64,000 bases of DNA from NCBI GenBank assembly GCA_003278425.1, contig QCFE01000004.1, forward strand, positions 33,488-97,487, read 5' to 3'. The notes beneath the pieces are model-generated. The model had not been told where the DNA came from. It worked only from the letters and a program-made list of their open reading frames with translations, and searched no databases. Of the stretch, positions 45,915 to 54,450 are shown in pieces. This stretch comes from Prochlorococcus sp. AG-363-B11 (lineage in GTDB: Bacteria > Cyanobacteriota > Cyanobacteriia > PCC-6307 > Cyanobiaceae). Position numbers and translations under genes: made by a program. Numbering within the stretch: position 1 is the stretch's first letter; every line of letters starts with the position of its first letter.

Positions 45915-46627
45915 AACAAGCAATCTCAATGCATGGATGGTGTTGCGATAGCACCTTTTGGAAAACCTGGGAAAATTACTTTAAAAGCTATGGTTGGCTC
46001 TGGGAAAATGTTGAGAGAGGTTATGGAAATTTCGAAGCTTCAAACCCTATATGGAGAAATAGTAAGGAGCAAAGTGTGAGCCACAAAAAAGTTATTTTTT
46101 GTCATTCACTTGGGATACATTTAGTCCCTTGTAGAATTCTTAAAGAAGCATCAGATATTATTTTACTAAACTGTTTTAGTCGTTTTATTCCAAATGATCG
46201 AAGTAGTAGAGCCATAAGAACAGGTTTAATCGGCATGAAAAAACATTTAGGAAGATCAACAGAGTTCACAATGCTTTCCAAGTTTTTACAAAAAGCAAAT
46301 GCACCTTATAAGATTACTGATTGTATGCAAGGACCTCTGTCTCAAGGGATTTCAGATATAGGCAGAAAGCGACTGATGGAAGACCTTAATCTTCTAATCA
46401 ATAGTCATAAATTACCTAATTCGCTATCCCATAAAGCACGAGTTCTCGTAATACAAGGTAAGGAAGATAAAATAGTTAGTTCTTTAACAAATCACCAGCT
46501 CATCTCAGATCTAAGAATTCACCTGGATCACCCACCAACTCAATGGTGCCTTCAAGGTGAAGGTCATATCATCTTCAAACCAGACATCATTCAAAAAGTT
46601 AGCGAATGGTTAGAATTAACTAAATGA
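45911..46627 (+). CDS. alpha/beta hydrolase, probable pimeloyl-ACP methyl ester carboxylesterase (BioK-type)
   Basis: MHGWCCDSTFW..., CHSLGIH nucleophile elbow; sits between bioF and bioC with ATGA overlaps. Confidence 0.75.
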   Translation: MKQAISMHGWCCDSTFWKTWENYFKSYGWLWENVERGYGNFEASNPIWRNSKEQSVSHKKVIFCHSLGIHLVPCRILKEASDIILLNCFSRFIPNDRSSRAIRTGLIGMKKHLGRSTEFTMLSKFLQKANAPYKITDCMQGPLSQGISDIGRKRLMEDLNLLINSHKLPNSLSHKARVLVIQGKEDKIVSSLTNHQLISDLRIHLDHPPTQWCLQGEGHIIFKPDIIQKVSEWLELTK

Positions 46628-47379
46628 AAACAAACTGGCAAAATCTTATAATAAAAAACTTTGACGAGGCTTCCTTTAGATACAACAAGGGAGCAACCTT
46701 GCAAATACCAATTGCAAAATTGCTTGCATTAGAGTGCTCACGCAGAAATATCCCTAATGGACTTTGGGTTGATCTAGGTTCCGGGACAGGGTTCCTTGCC
46801 AATGAACTTGAAAGACTTAACCAAAATCAAACTGTTACCAGAATAGACAGCTCTGCAAAGATGCTTGAACACCATCCATCTGATAGTGAAACAATCCTTT
46901 TTGATTTGAACTCAGGTCTACCTGAATGGATAGCCCCTCCCCAATTGATTGCCTCTAGCTTTGTACTCCATTGGTTAAATAAACCTGAGGAAAGACTAAA
47001 AGAATGGTTTACAGCATTAGCACCTGGAGGGTGGCTTGCTATAGCAATTCCAGTAGAGGGAAGTTTCCCTGAATGGCATAAAGCGGCAAACAAAGCAGAT
47101 GCACCATGTACTGCCATGTCATTTCCCTCTAAAGATTCGATACTGGGGGTAATCAAAGGCGAAAATATACAATTCCAAAAAATTGAAATTTTTACGCAAG
47201 AAAGTCACAGTGTTACTTCTCTTTTAAAAACATTCGTTCAGATAGGTGGCCACAGTAGTCCTAGACCATCACTTACACTTACTGAATGGAGAAAACTAGA
47301 AAAAGCATGGGAAATTTCTCATAAAAGTAATTTGTATAAAATGACTTGGTTTATTCAAATACTTATAGTTCAAAAATGA
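46624..47379 (+). CDS. bioC: malonyl-ACP O-methyltransferase
   Basis: FDEASFRYNKGATLQ, LWVDLGSGTGFLANEL; operon position. Confidence 0.88.
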   Translation: MKTNWQNLIIKNFDEASFRYNKGATLQIPIAKLLALECSRRNIPNGLWVDLGSGTGFLANELERLNQNQTVTRIDSSAKMLEHHPSDSETILFDLNSGLPEWIAPPQLIASSFVLHWLNKPEERLKEWFTALAPGGWLAIAIPVEGSFPEWHKAANKADAPCTAMSFPSKDSILGVIKGENIQFQKIEIFTQESHSVTSLLKTFVQIGGHSSPRPSLTLTEWRKLEKAWEISHKSNLYKMTWFIQILIVQK

Positions 47380-48032
47380 ATTTGCAATCTTTAAAGTTAA
47401 TTGTATGTGGAACAGATACCGATGTTGGTAAGACTATTATCAGTGCTTTGCTAGTACAAGGATTAGAAGCATTTTATTGGAAGCCTATTCAAAGCGGTTT
47501 TGAAGATGGTGGGGATGCACATACAGTCCAGAAACTTATCAATCTCCCCAAAGCGAGAATCCTTCCTGAGCGATACAAATTCAAGGCAGCTGTATCGCCA
47601 CACTGGGCAGCTGAGCAGGAAGATCAATTGATTAATTCTCAGAATCTCAAACTGCCTATTGGCAAGCAACCTCTGATAATTGAGACAGCTGGGGGTGTAA
47701 TGGTTCCCTTGACGAGACAATATCTGCAGATTGATCAATTAAAAAAATGGATGTTACCTATTATCCTGGTAGCAAGAAGTGGATTAGGTACTCTTAACCA
47801 TACACTTCTAACTATTGAAGCTTTAAAAAAAAGAAACATTCCAATAATAGGAATCATATTGAATGGTCCATTACATCCAGACAACCCCAAAACCCTCGAA
47901 GAAATAGGAGGGATAGCTGTACTAGCTCAATTACCTCTATTAAAGCAAGTTTCTTCTGAGGTCCTCGCTAAACAATGGAAAAAGCAAAAAGTTTGCGAAA
48001 GGATAACAAAGCAAATCAAAGAATCTTTATAA
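47376..48032 (+). CDS. bioD: dethiobiotin synthase
   Basis: VCGTDTDVGKTIISALLVQGL, YWKPIQSG; ATG at 47376 overlaps the bioC stop. Confidence 0.95.
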   Translation: MNLQSLKLIVCGTDTDVGKTIISALLVQGLEAFYWKPIQSGFEDGGDAHTVQKLINLPKARILPERYKFKAAVSPHWAAEQEDQLINSQNLKLPIGKQPLIIETAGGVMVPLTRQYLQIDQLKKWMLPIILVARSGLGTLNHTLLTIEALKKRNIPIIGIILNGPLHPDNPKTLEEIGGIAVLAQLPLLKQVSSEVLAKQWKKQKVCERITKQIKESL

Positions 48033-48253
48033 TTTATCAACACCCAATCATTTGAAAAAGTATTTCATTAAACGTATATTTGTTAGAGCTTAGTTAATAC
48101 TGTCAGCAAGGTTGAAGCACTTTTTAGTTGCCATAAACAATTAATCTAGTCATAAAGTTAAAAGGATGAATAGAATTTAATAAATCACTTTAAAAATCGA
48201 ACCAATTAAAATCTTTTATTTAGATATCAAAGGTTAATTGCTTTCTCCTTAAC

Positions 48254-49585
48254 ATGAACCAATCCAGTCCAAGAACAATAACGAATTCATTCGCTGGACA
48301 GTGGCATCCAAACCTCTGGCCTCCATTTACTCAAATAACATCCTCCAAGCCACCCAAAAGAGTCCTAAGTGGTAACGGAGCTATGCTTATCAGGGATGAT
48401 GGCACATCTATTATTGATGCAATAAGTAGCTGGTGGGTAACTCTTCATGGTCATGGGGATAGATACATTGCAGAGGCCATTTATCATCAAGCCCTAGAAT
48501 TAGAGCAAGTAATCTTCGCTGATTTCACACATCCACAAGCAGAGCAATTAGCTCACAGACTGAGTAAGGCAACTGGCCTAGAACGACTATTTTTTTCGGA
48601 TAATGGTTCAACTGCTGTAGAAGTAGCTATAAAGCTTGCTCTCCAATGGTGGCATAACCAAGGAGAAGAAAGACAACACATCATTGCATTTGATGGTGCC
48701 TACCATGGAGATACTTTTGGAGCGATGTCAGTAGGGGAGAGAAACCTTTTTAACAAGCCATTTGAAAAGTTACTTTTTCCAGTAAGCAGAGTCCCCTGGC
48801 CATCAACATGGTGGAATGATCCCAACATAGATGAGCGTGAAAAGCAAGCAATTAAAGAGCTTGAATTCCTCCTTGAGGTTCCAACGGCAGCAGTAATTCT
48901 TGAACCACTCGTGCAAGGAGCTGGTGGCATGGCAATGGTGAGGCCAGAGTTCTTAGAAAAAGTTGAGAAGATTGTTCATCAATCAAAAACATTACTTATT
49001 GCTGATGAAGTCATGGTGGGCTTTGGGCGAACCGGCTCTCTTTTTGCATCTCAGCGCGCGAAACTCTCACCAGACCTTATGTGCCTTTCAAAAGGACTGA
49101 CTGGTGGTTTCCTGCCAATGGGTATTACTATGGCAAGTCAGAAAATATTTGATGCTTTTCTTGATTCAAACCCCGAAAAAACTTTTTGGCATGGCCATAG
49201 CTTTACAGCCAATCCACTAGGTTGCGCTGCAGCCAATGCAAGCTTAGATTTATTGGAAAAAAATCCAAATTCATACCTCAACTTTGAATCCAGACATCTC
49301 ACTCATCTTAAACAACTTGCCATCCACCCAAAAGTTAAAAAAGTAAGACTAGCTGGTACCATCGCTGCCTTTGAATTAGACACAAATGAAAAAGATGGTT
49401 ATCTAAATACCACTGGCAAAGCTATGAAAACATATGCATTAGATCACAATGTTTTCATCCGGCCACTCGGGAATGTGATATATCTCTTACCACCACTATG
49501 TATTACCGATAAGCAATTAAAGCATTGCTACAAAACTCTTCATGATGGCTTGGATGAAATTAATAGTTCACGGGCCATGCTTTAA
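48254..49585 (+). CDS. bioA: adenosylmethionine-8-amino-7-oxononanoate aminotransferase
   Basis: HPNLWPPFTQI, SSWWVTLHGHG, FFSDNGSTAVEVAIKLALQWW, LLIADEVMVGFGRTG. Confidence 0.97.
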   Translation: MNQSSPRTITNSFAGQWHPNLWPPFTQITSSKPPKRVLSGNGAMLIRDDGTSIIDAISSWWVTLHGHGDRYIAEAIYHQALELEQVIFADFTHPQAEQLAHRLSKATGLERLFFSDNGSTAVEVAIKLALQWWHNQGEERQHIIAFDGAYHGDTFGAMSVGERNLFNKPFEKLLFPVSRVPWPSTWWNDPNIDEREKQAIKELEFLLEVPTAAVILEPLVQGAGGMAMVRPEFLEKVEKIVHQSKTLLIADEVMVGFGRTGSLFASQRAKLSPDLMCLSKGLTGGFLPMGITMASQKIFDAFLDSNPEKTFWHGHSFTANPLGCAAANASLDLLEKNPNSYLNFESRHLTHLKQLAIHPKVKKVRLAGTIAAFELDTNEKDGYLNTTGKAMKTYALDHNVFIRPLGNVIYLLPPLCITDKQLKHCYKTLHDGLDEINSSRAML

Positions 49586-49834
49586 TGCAGCCTCTACATC
49601 CTGGCGAGGCAATCCATAAGGAAAACTAAACTGACTTCTCACATCACCTTCATTCCAAATCACAATTAACTCATCTTGTTTGATAATTACTTGAGCAGCC
49701 CACTGAGGCATAACCCACTCCCAAATACAAGGATTATCTTGACTCTTTTTCGCCCCAAGGGTAGCCAACCAATGTTCAAGAGCCTTTAAGGAATGTTGAT
49801 TCAATGGAGTCTTGGCTGAAGGCAGAGTCTGCAT
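49568..49834 (-). CDS. DUF3143 domain-containing protein
   Basis: LPSAKTPLNQHSLKALEHWLATLGA...CIWEWVMPQW; internal Met at 49834 is a plausible start. Confidence 0.75.
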   Translation of the reverse strand: MQTLPSAKTPLNQHSLKALEHWLATLGAKKSQDNPCIWEWVMPQWAAQVIIKQDELIVIWNEGDVRSQFSFPYGLPRQDVEAALKHGP

Positions 49835-50312
49835 TTGTATTTTGGTAAAGGCTTTCATTAACAAGTGGATGATTTGGATTAAACCAACTTGGAGCTACAT
49901 AAAGATCCCGATCATCTAACAAAGCAAATATAATTCCTAACAATAAACTAATGCCAACTGCAATGCCCAAAAGAAACAAGGAAAGAAGTTCCCCTCCAGA
50001 CAACGGCCTTCTATTCCCATGATCAAGTACTTCTCTTGCAGAAAAATCCCCGTTCATCGTTAATTTAGTGCTATAGCAATCTTTGAACCGCCTTGACTCT
50101 TTAAGAGTCTTGTCATATTTTTCCCTACTAGTTGGATCAGATAATATTTCATAAGCCTCACAAACCTGATGGAATTCCTTCGCCGCCTCATTTACAGGGA
50201 GCAAAGTTGTGTCCGGATGCAAGACTTTACTTAACCGGTGAAATGCTTTCTTAATGGTCTGCAAATCAGCAGTTTCAGAAACTTCGAGATGTTGATAGTA
50301 GCTTCGTGACAC
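49776..50312 (-). CDS. J domain-containing protein
   Basis: YYQHLEVSETADLQTIKKAFHRLSKVLHPDT (HPD), C-terminal TM. Confidence 0.92.
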   Translation of the reverse strand: MSRSYYQHLEVSETADLQTIKKAFHRLSKVLHPDTTLLPVNEAAKEFHQVCEAYEILSDPTSREKYDKTLKESRRFKDCYSTKLTMNGDFSAREVLDHGNRRPLSGGELLSLFLLGIAVGISLLLGIIFALLDDRDLYVAPSWFNPNHPLVNESLYQNTNADSAFSQDSIESTFLKGS

Positions 50313-50390
50313 AATGACAACAAAATCCTTTGAAAAGAAGAAAATCTCAAAAATTGATACAAACGAATTCTATAAAGAAACCTGAAGACT

Positions 50391-51134
50391 ATGGATCAAA
50401 AATCTAATTTTGAAAAGCAAGAAGATCGCATTTGGGAATATCTAAAGTGGTATCCATCAATGCAACAGGTTGAACAACTAAAAAGTCTTCAATTCTTACT
50501 AAAAGAGTCGAATAAGCAAGTTAACTTAACTCGACTTATTGAAGGTAATGATTTTTGGGTGTCTCAAATCCTTGACAGTCTTTGGCCATTTAAAAATGAC
50601 CTCAACAATCAAAACAAGTCATTAAACATAATTGATGTTGGGACTGGTTGTGGATTCCCAGGTTTAGCCCTTGCCATAGCAATGCCTAACTCATCAACAA
50701 CACTAGTAGATTCAACTTCCAAAAAAACAACAGTCTTAAAAGAAATCATCGAAAAGCTGAATCTAATGTCGAGAGTTCATATTCGAACAGAACGAATAGA
50801 ACTCACTGGGCAAAACCGGCAATTTAGGCACAAGTATGATATCGCCTTAGCAAGAGCTGTTGCTAAGGCCCCTACCTTGGCTGAGTACTTAATACCTCTT
50901 TTAAATTCAACTGGAAAGGCCGTCCTTTATAAAGGTAAGTGGTGTAAAGAAGAGCATAATGAATTAACCAAAGCACTTATTCCACTTAAAGGCCAAATTG
51001 AAGAAATTCGAAAGTTTCAATTACCTAAAAGTAGAGGGCTAAGGAATGTAATTTTCGTTAGTGCCTCTGAAAAATGCCCTGATCAATATCCAAGATCAAT
51101 CGGCGTGCCAGTTAAGAACCCATTAATCAGTTAA
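50391..51134 (+). CDS. rsmG: 16S rRNA (guanine-N7)-methyltransferase
   Basis: VNLTRLIEGNDFW, IIDVGTGCGFPGLALAIAMP. Confidence 0.94.
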   Translation: MDQKSNFEKQEDRIWEYLKWYPSMQQVEQLKSLQFLLKESNKQVNLTRLIEGNDFWVSQILDSLWPFKNDLNNQNKSLNIIDVGTGCGFPGLALAIAMPNSSTTLVDSTSKKTTVLKEIIEKLNLMSRVHIRTERIELTGQNRQFRHKYDIALARAVAKAPTLAEYLIPLLNSTGKAVLYKGKWCKEEHNELTKALIPLKGQIEEIRKFQLPKSRGLRNVIFVSASEKCPDQYPRSIGVPVKNPLIS

Positions 51135-52345
51135 CTAGTGGAAAGTCTATTAGTGGATTCCCCATGAAATTTAATTTTTAGTTCACGAAGCCTTTGAATA
51201 ATTTCATTACTCCAAGGACTCAATCTAAGCGTCTTTTTAAGCATATCTTCACTTACTTCAGTATCTAAACAATCTGAGTTAGTACCTGGGAACCAATGAC
51301 TCCCATTGCCAAGCAAACGATATCTAGCTTTAGCATATGATTCCATTCCCCAAGCCTTATCCAAGTTATACAGCCACATCAAAATTGGGATATTGATATT
51401 ACCTGGTGTTTGCTCCCATCTTGGTAAACCTTCATTCCATGTAGAGATCCACTCTTCTCCAAGTTCTTTCTTGGCGGCATTAAGAAGACGATATTGAACT
51501 TTTGGTAATAATTCATCTGCTTTATCAAGCAAACTCACTGCATGAAAATGCAAAGCAAAGTCTTCAATTTTTGATGCTCCAACACTCAAAGTATGCACTC
51601 TTTGATCACTTAAGCAAAAGAGATCATTAAAAACAATTGGATGAAGGGGAGAGCACAATTTAACAAGTTTTTCTGAAGGCGTATGCAAATGACCTCCTTT
51701 ATCAGTAGGGCTAATAATAAAAACTCCTAAATCAAATTTTGCTGCAGCAGCCAATGCAGGCTCATTGTTTTGAAAAATAAAATACCAATGAAGATTTACA
51801 TAATCAAACTCATCTGACTCAATAGCTTCGACAATTAAATCCGTAGAGCCATGAGTTGAAAAACCAATATGACCAACAAACCCTCTGTCCTGCCACCGAC
51901 GTGCAACTTCTAAACATCCCCCTGGGCGAATAGTTTGGTCCAAATGTTCAGGGAGATTTAAACCATGAATAGAAAGCAAATCAAGTTTTTCACATCGCAG
52001 ATTATAGAAACTTCGCTCAAGCTCAGATTCAAATTGAGAAGGATCCTCTCTTGGTGGAACTTTTGTTTGAAGAATACGCTTTTGATCGGGAAATTGTTGC
52101 ATCCCACAACCGAGTTGCAACTCTGACGAGCCATAGTGCCTTGCAGTTTCTACATGGTGAATACCATTATCAACTGTGAATTTCAAAATTTCCTCTAAAT
52201 TTTTTTGATTATCTGCGGGGATATTTTCCATATCCATATCATTCCAACTCTGTTGAAACCTCATTCCACCCAATGACAGAACAGGAATATTTAGCTCAGT
52301 CCTACCAAAGCGTCGACTTGGGAAAGAATTGATCTTTTGTTGCAT
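51131..52345 (-). CDS. aldo/keto reductase family protein
   Basis: RFGRTELNIPVLSLGGMRFQ, HHVETARHYGSSELQLG. Confidence 0.9.
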   Translation of the reverse strand: MQQKINSFPSRRFGRTELNIPVLSLGGMRFQQSWNDMDMENIPADNQKNLEEILKFTVDNGIHHVETARHYGSSELQLGCGMQQFPDQKRILQTKVPPREDPSQFESELERSFYNLRCEKLDLLSIHGLNLPEHLDQTIRPGGCLEVARRWQDRGFVGHIGFSTHGSTDLIVEAIESDEFDYVNLHWYFIFQNNEPALAAAAKFDLGVFIISPTDKGGHLHTPSEKLVKLCSPLHPIVFNDLFCLSDQRVHTLSVGASKIEDFALHFHAVSLLDKADELLPKVQYRLLNAAKKELGEEWISTWNEGLPRWEQTPGNINIPILMWLYNLDKAWGMESYAKARYRLLGNGSHWFPGTNSDCLDTEVSEDMLKKTLRLSPWSNEIIQRLRELKIKFHGESTNRLSTS

Positions 52346-52370
52346 GAAAACTATCTTTGAACAAGTTTCT

Positions 52371-52730
52371 CTATCTCAAAGGTGGCAACCCAAGGGGTCT
52401 AATTGCCTTCGCTTCAAGTCCTTTGCGTAAATCATCGAGATCTTCAAATTTGACCCAATCAATACAATTTACGGGACAAGTATCAATAGCCTCTTGAATT
52501 AATTTTGAGCTATCTCCATCCTGACGAAATGCTCTTGCGCGCCCATTAATTGGCTCCATTGTAAAAGTGTTAGTTGCTACGCAACTACAATAAGTACAAC
52601 CAATACACAGTGACTCATCTACCCATACTGCTTTGGGTCGAAGCTGGCCACCAAGAACAGGCTCTTTCCCATTCCTTTTAATGTTTTCTTGAGCTTTTAC
52701 TTGAAAAGCTAACTCAGGATTATGAATCAA
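52371..52730 (-). CDS. 4Fe-4S ferredoxin
   Basis: VDESLCIGCTYCSCVATNTF, DTCPVNCIDWV. Confidence 0.9.
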   Translation of the reverse strand: MIHNPELAFQVKAQENIKRNGKEPVLGGQLRPKAVWVDESLCIGCTYCSCVATNTFTMEPINGRARAFRQDGDSSKLIQEAIDTCPVNCIDWVKFEDLDDLRKGLEAKAIRPLGLPPLR

Positions 52731-52742
52731 AAAACTAATAAA

Positions 52743-53135
52743 TCAGTTATCCCAGCGGGTAACTACAAGCTCAATCGACCCATCAACAAGATTCTTTCTT
52801 TCAGAAACTTCAAATCCTTCCTCCTCAGTTGCTGAAAGTACAGTAGAAAGAGCATATTGTTGAGTTAGCTTCGATAAAAATCTATCAACAGGGATGTCTT
52901 GTGCCCAAAGGTCCAGATCTGTAACCAACTCATAAGCACCTGAATTGTTATTCCATCTGAAACCTATATCACCACCCTTGGTCATTTGAACTGCCATTTC
53001 TGCTTGAACTGTTTGCCCACGATAACCGCGAACTTGTTGTTGCCCTTCTTGAGGAACATAGCCCAATTGAACCAAAGCATTTAAAAGAGGCTTTCTCTTC
53101 TTTAGTTGAGTTTTAACAGTGCTGAAATGAGACAT
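52743..53135 (-). CDS. DUF1257 protein (Ycf35-like)
   Basis: MSHFSTVKTQLKKRKPLLNALVQLGY...VRGYRGQ. Confidence 0.88.
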   Translation of the reverse strand: MSHFSTVKTQLKKRKPLLNALVQLGYVPQEGQQQVRGYRGQTVQAEMAVQMTKGGDIGFRWNNNSGAYELVTDLDLWAQDIPVDRFLSKLTQQYALSTVLSATEEEGFEVSERKNLVDGSIELVVTRWDN

Positions 53136-53344
53136 TAGATAATTTCAATGTGTTCTTGATTTAACTGAGATTGATCTTCTGGGCATATGTAAGCCTCAGA
53201 AGTCAATTCCCTCTGCTCAACGCTACCTAAGGCAGATTCAAGCTTTTCGGTCAGTTTTAAACATGACTGACCAGGGATTCCCTCAACAGTCTCCTCAACC
53301 GCACCATCTTGGCGAATTCTAAATCGGAGCGTGCGCTGAGGCAT
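53135..53344 (-). CDS. DUF2997 domain-containing protein
   Basis: LRFRIRQDGAVEETVEGIPGQSCLKLTEKLE; next to the Ycf35-like gene. Confidence 0.8.
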   Translation of the reverse strand: MPQRTLRFRIRQDGAVEETVEGIPGQSCLKLTEKLESALGSVEQRELTSEAYICPEDQSQLNQEHIEII

Positions 53345-53430
53345 TCAAGTAAATAAATGATTTAAATGATATAGAAAAGCAAGCAAAAATGTCGGTTCAA
53401 TTGATACATGTAAACATTAAAGTTAATTTC

Positions 53431-54240
53431 TCAAAGTAAAAATCCATCTTCCACAAGCTCTTTTAAACGAGTAACAACCTCAGGACTTTGAATTTGTTCT
53501 AAGGCAACTCTTGCCTCATATCTCACTGAAGGCTCTAAATCATTCAACAAAATGCAAAAAAGGCCTTCAGCTAATTCTGATTTCATCGATTCAAGAACCT
53601 TCTCGTAAAGACGCCCAAGTGACCAAATGCAATTACTTCTAACCAACGGTTCTTGGTCAATTCGCAAACCAATGAGAAGTTCTGACACAACAGTTTCTGC
53701 TTTTTCGATAGCAGTAGATCCCACGTCGGCCAAAGAACTAGCAGCCCACAAGCGGACTGCAGCAACATCATTATGCAAAGCTCTAATTAATGGTTCCATA
53801 ACAGGGGAGGCAGAATAATTACCTAAGCTCCAAGCTGCGGCCTTCCTGACATAAGCATTGCTATCTGATTGTAATAATTCAAGGAGAGTATCAACAGCTT
53901 TAGGAGAAGGATTCCTGCCTAATGCATATACAGCACTCATTCTCTCTACAGGGCAAGGTTCTGAAAGCAAAGGGATTAATAAAGGGAGTGCTCTTGGGTC
54001 TCTATGCTCACAAAAAACTCGAAGTCCCTGTAAACGCTCCTCATGGCCTTGCTGCAACCACTGCAAACCTAATTGACACTCATTCAAAACTTTATTGTCA
54101 TCTGAATTAAATACTTCAAAATCAATATCATCAAGAGGGTCACCTTGAAGTTCCGCGGCAAGTTCCTTTTCAAGAACATCTGGGTCAATAGCGAGATTTC
54201 TCAAACCCTCGTCAAGTGATTTAAAACTTTCTTCTTTCAT
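53431..54240 (-). CDS. HEAT repeat protein
   Basis: Repeated ALPLLIPLL.../VDTLLELLQSDSNAYVRKAAAWSLGN/MEPLIRALHNDVAAVRLWAASSLAD. Confidence 0.88.
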   Translation of the reverse strand: MKEESFKSLDEGLRNLAIDPDVLEKELAAELQGDPLDDIDFEVFNSDDNKVLNECQLGLQWLQQGHEERLQGLRVFCEHRDPRALPLLIPLLSEPCPVERMSAVYALGRNPSPKAVDTLLELLQSDSNAYVRKAAAWSLGNYSASPVMEPLIRALHNDVAAVRLWAASSLADVGSTAIEKAETVVSELLIGLRIDQEPLVRSNCIWSLGRLYEKVLESMKSELAEGLFCILLNDLEPSVRYEARVALEQIQSPEVVTRLKELVEDGFLL

Positions 54241-54274
54241 ATGGAAATATTAACCATGATTAGAAAGATCTGAT

Positions 54275-54400
54275 TTAGCCAAGAGGAGCAGGAGCAAGCA
54301 TATCTCCTGGCAGCCAAATTCGAGCAGTCACTGCTAACAAAGCCAGACCAAAAAGGGAGACAATGACTAAAGGTAAAATTGTTGTTCGAAGAAAGCCCAA
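54275..54400 (-). CDS. small single-TM membrane protein (41 aa from TTG; possibly 48 aa if frameshifted)
   Basis: MGFLRTTILPLVIVSLFGLALLAVTARIWLPGDMLAPAPLG*; not in the ORF track. Confidence 0.55.
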   Translation of the reverse strand: MGFLRTTILPLVIVSLFGLALLAVTARIWLPGDMLAPAPLG

Positions 54401-54450
54401 TGAAAAAATCTGTTTGAATCATTTTGCTCCTAATTCTAAAAGATACAACC

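Noticed and set aside
54237-54422. 61-aa ORF MIQTDFFIGLSSNNNFTFSHCLPF...
   Set aside because: Only its first codons look real; the protein-like reading continues in another frame (see the 41/48-aa small membrane protein).
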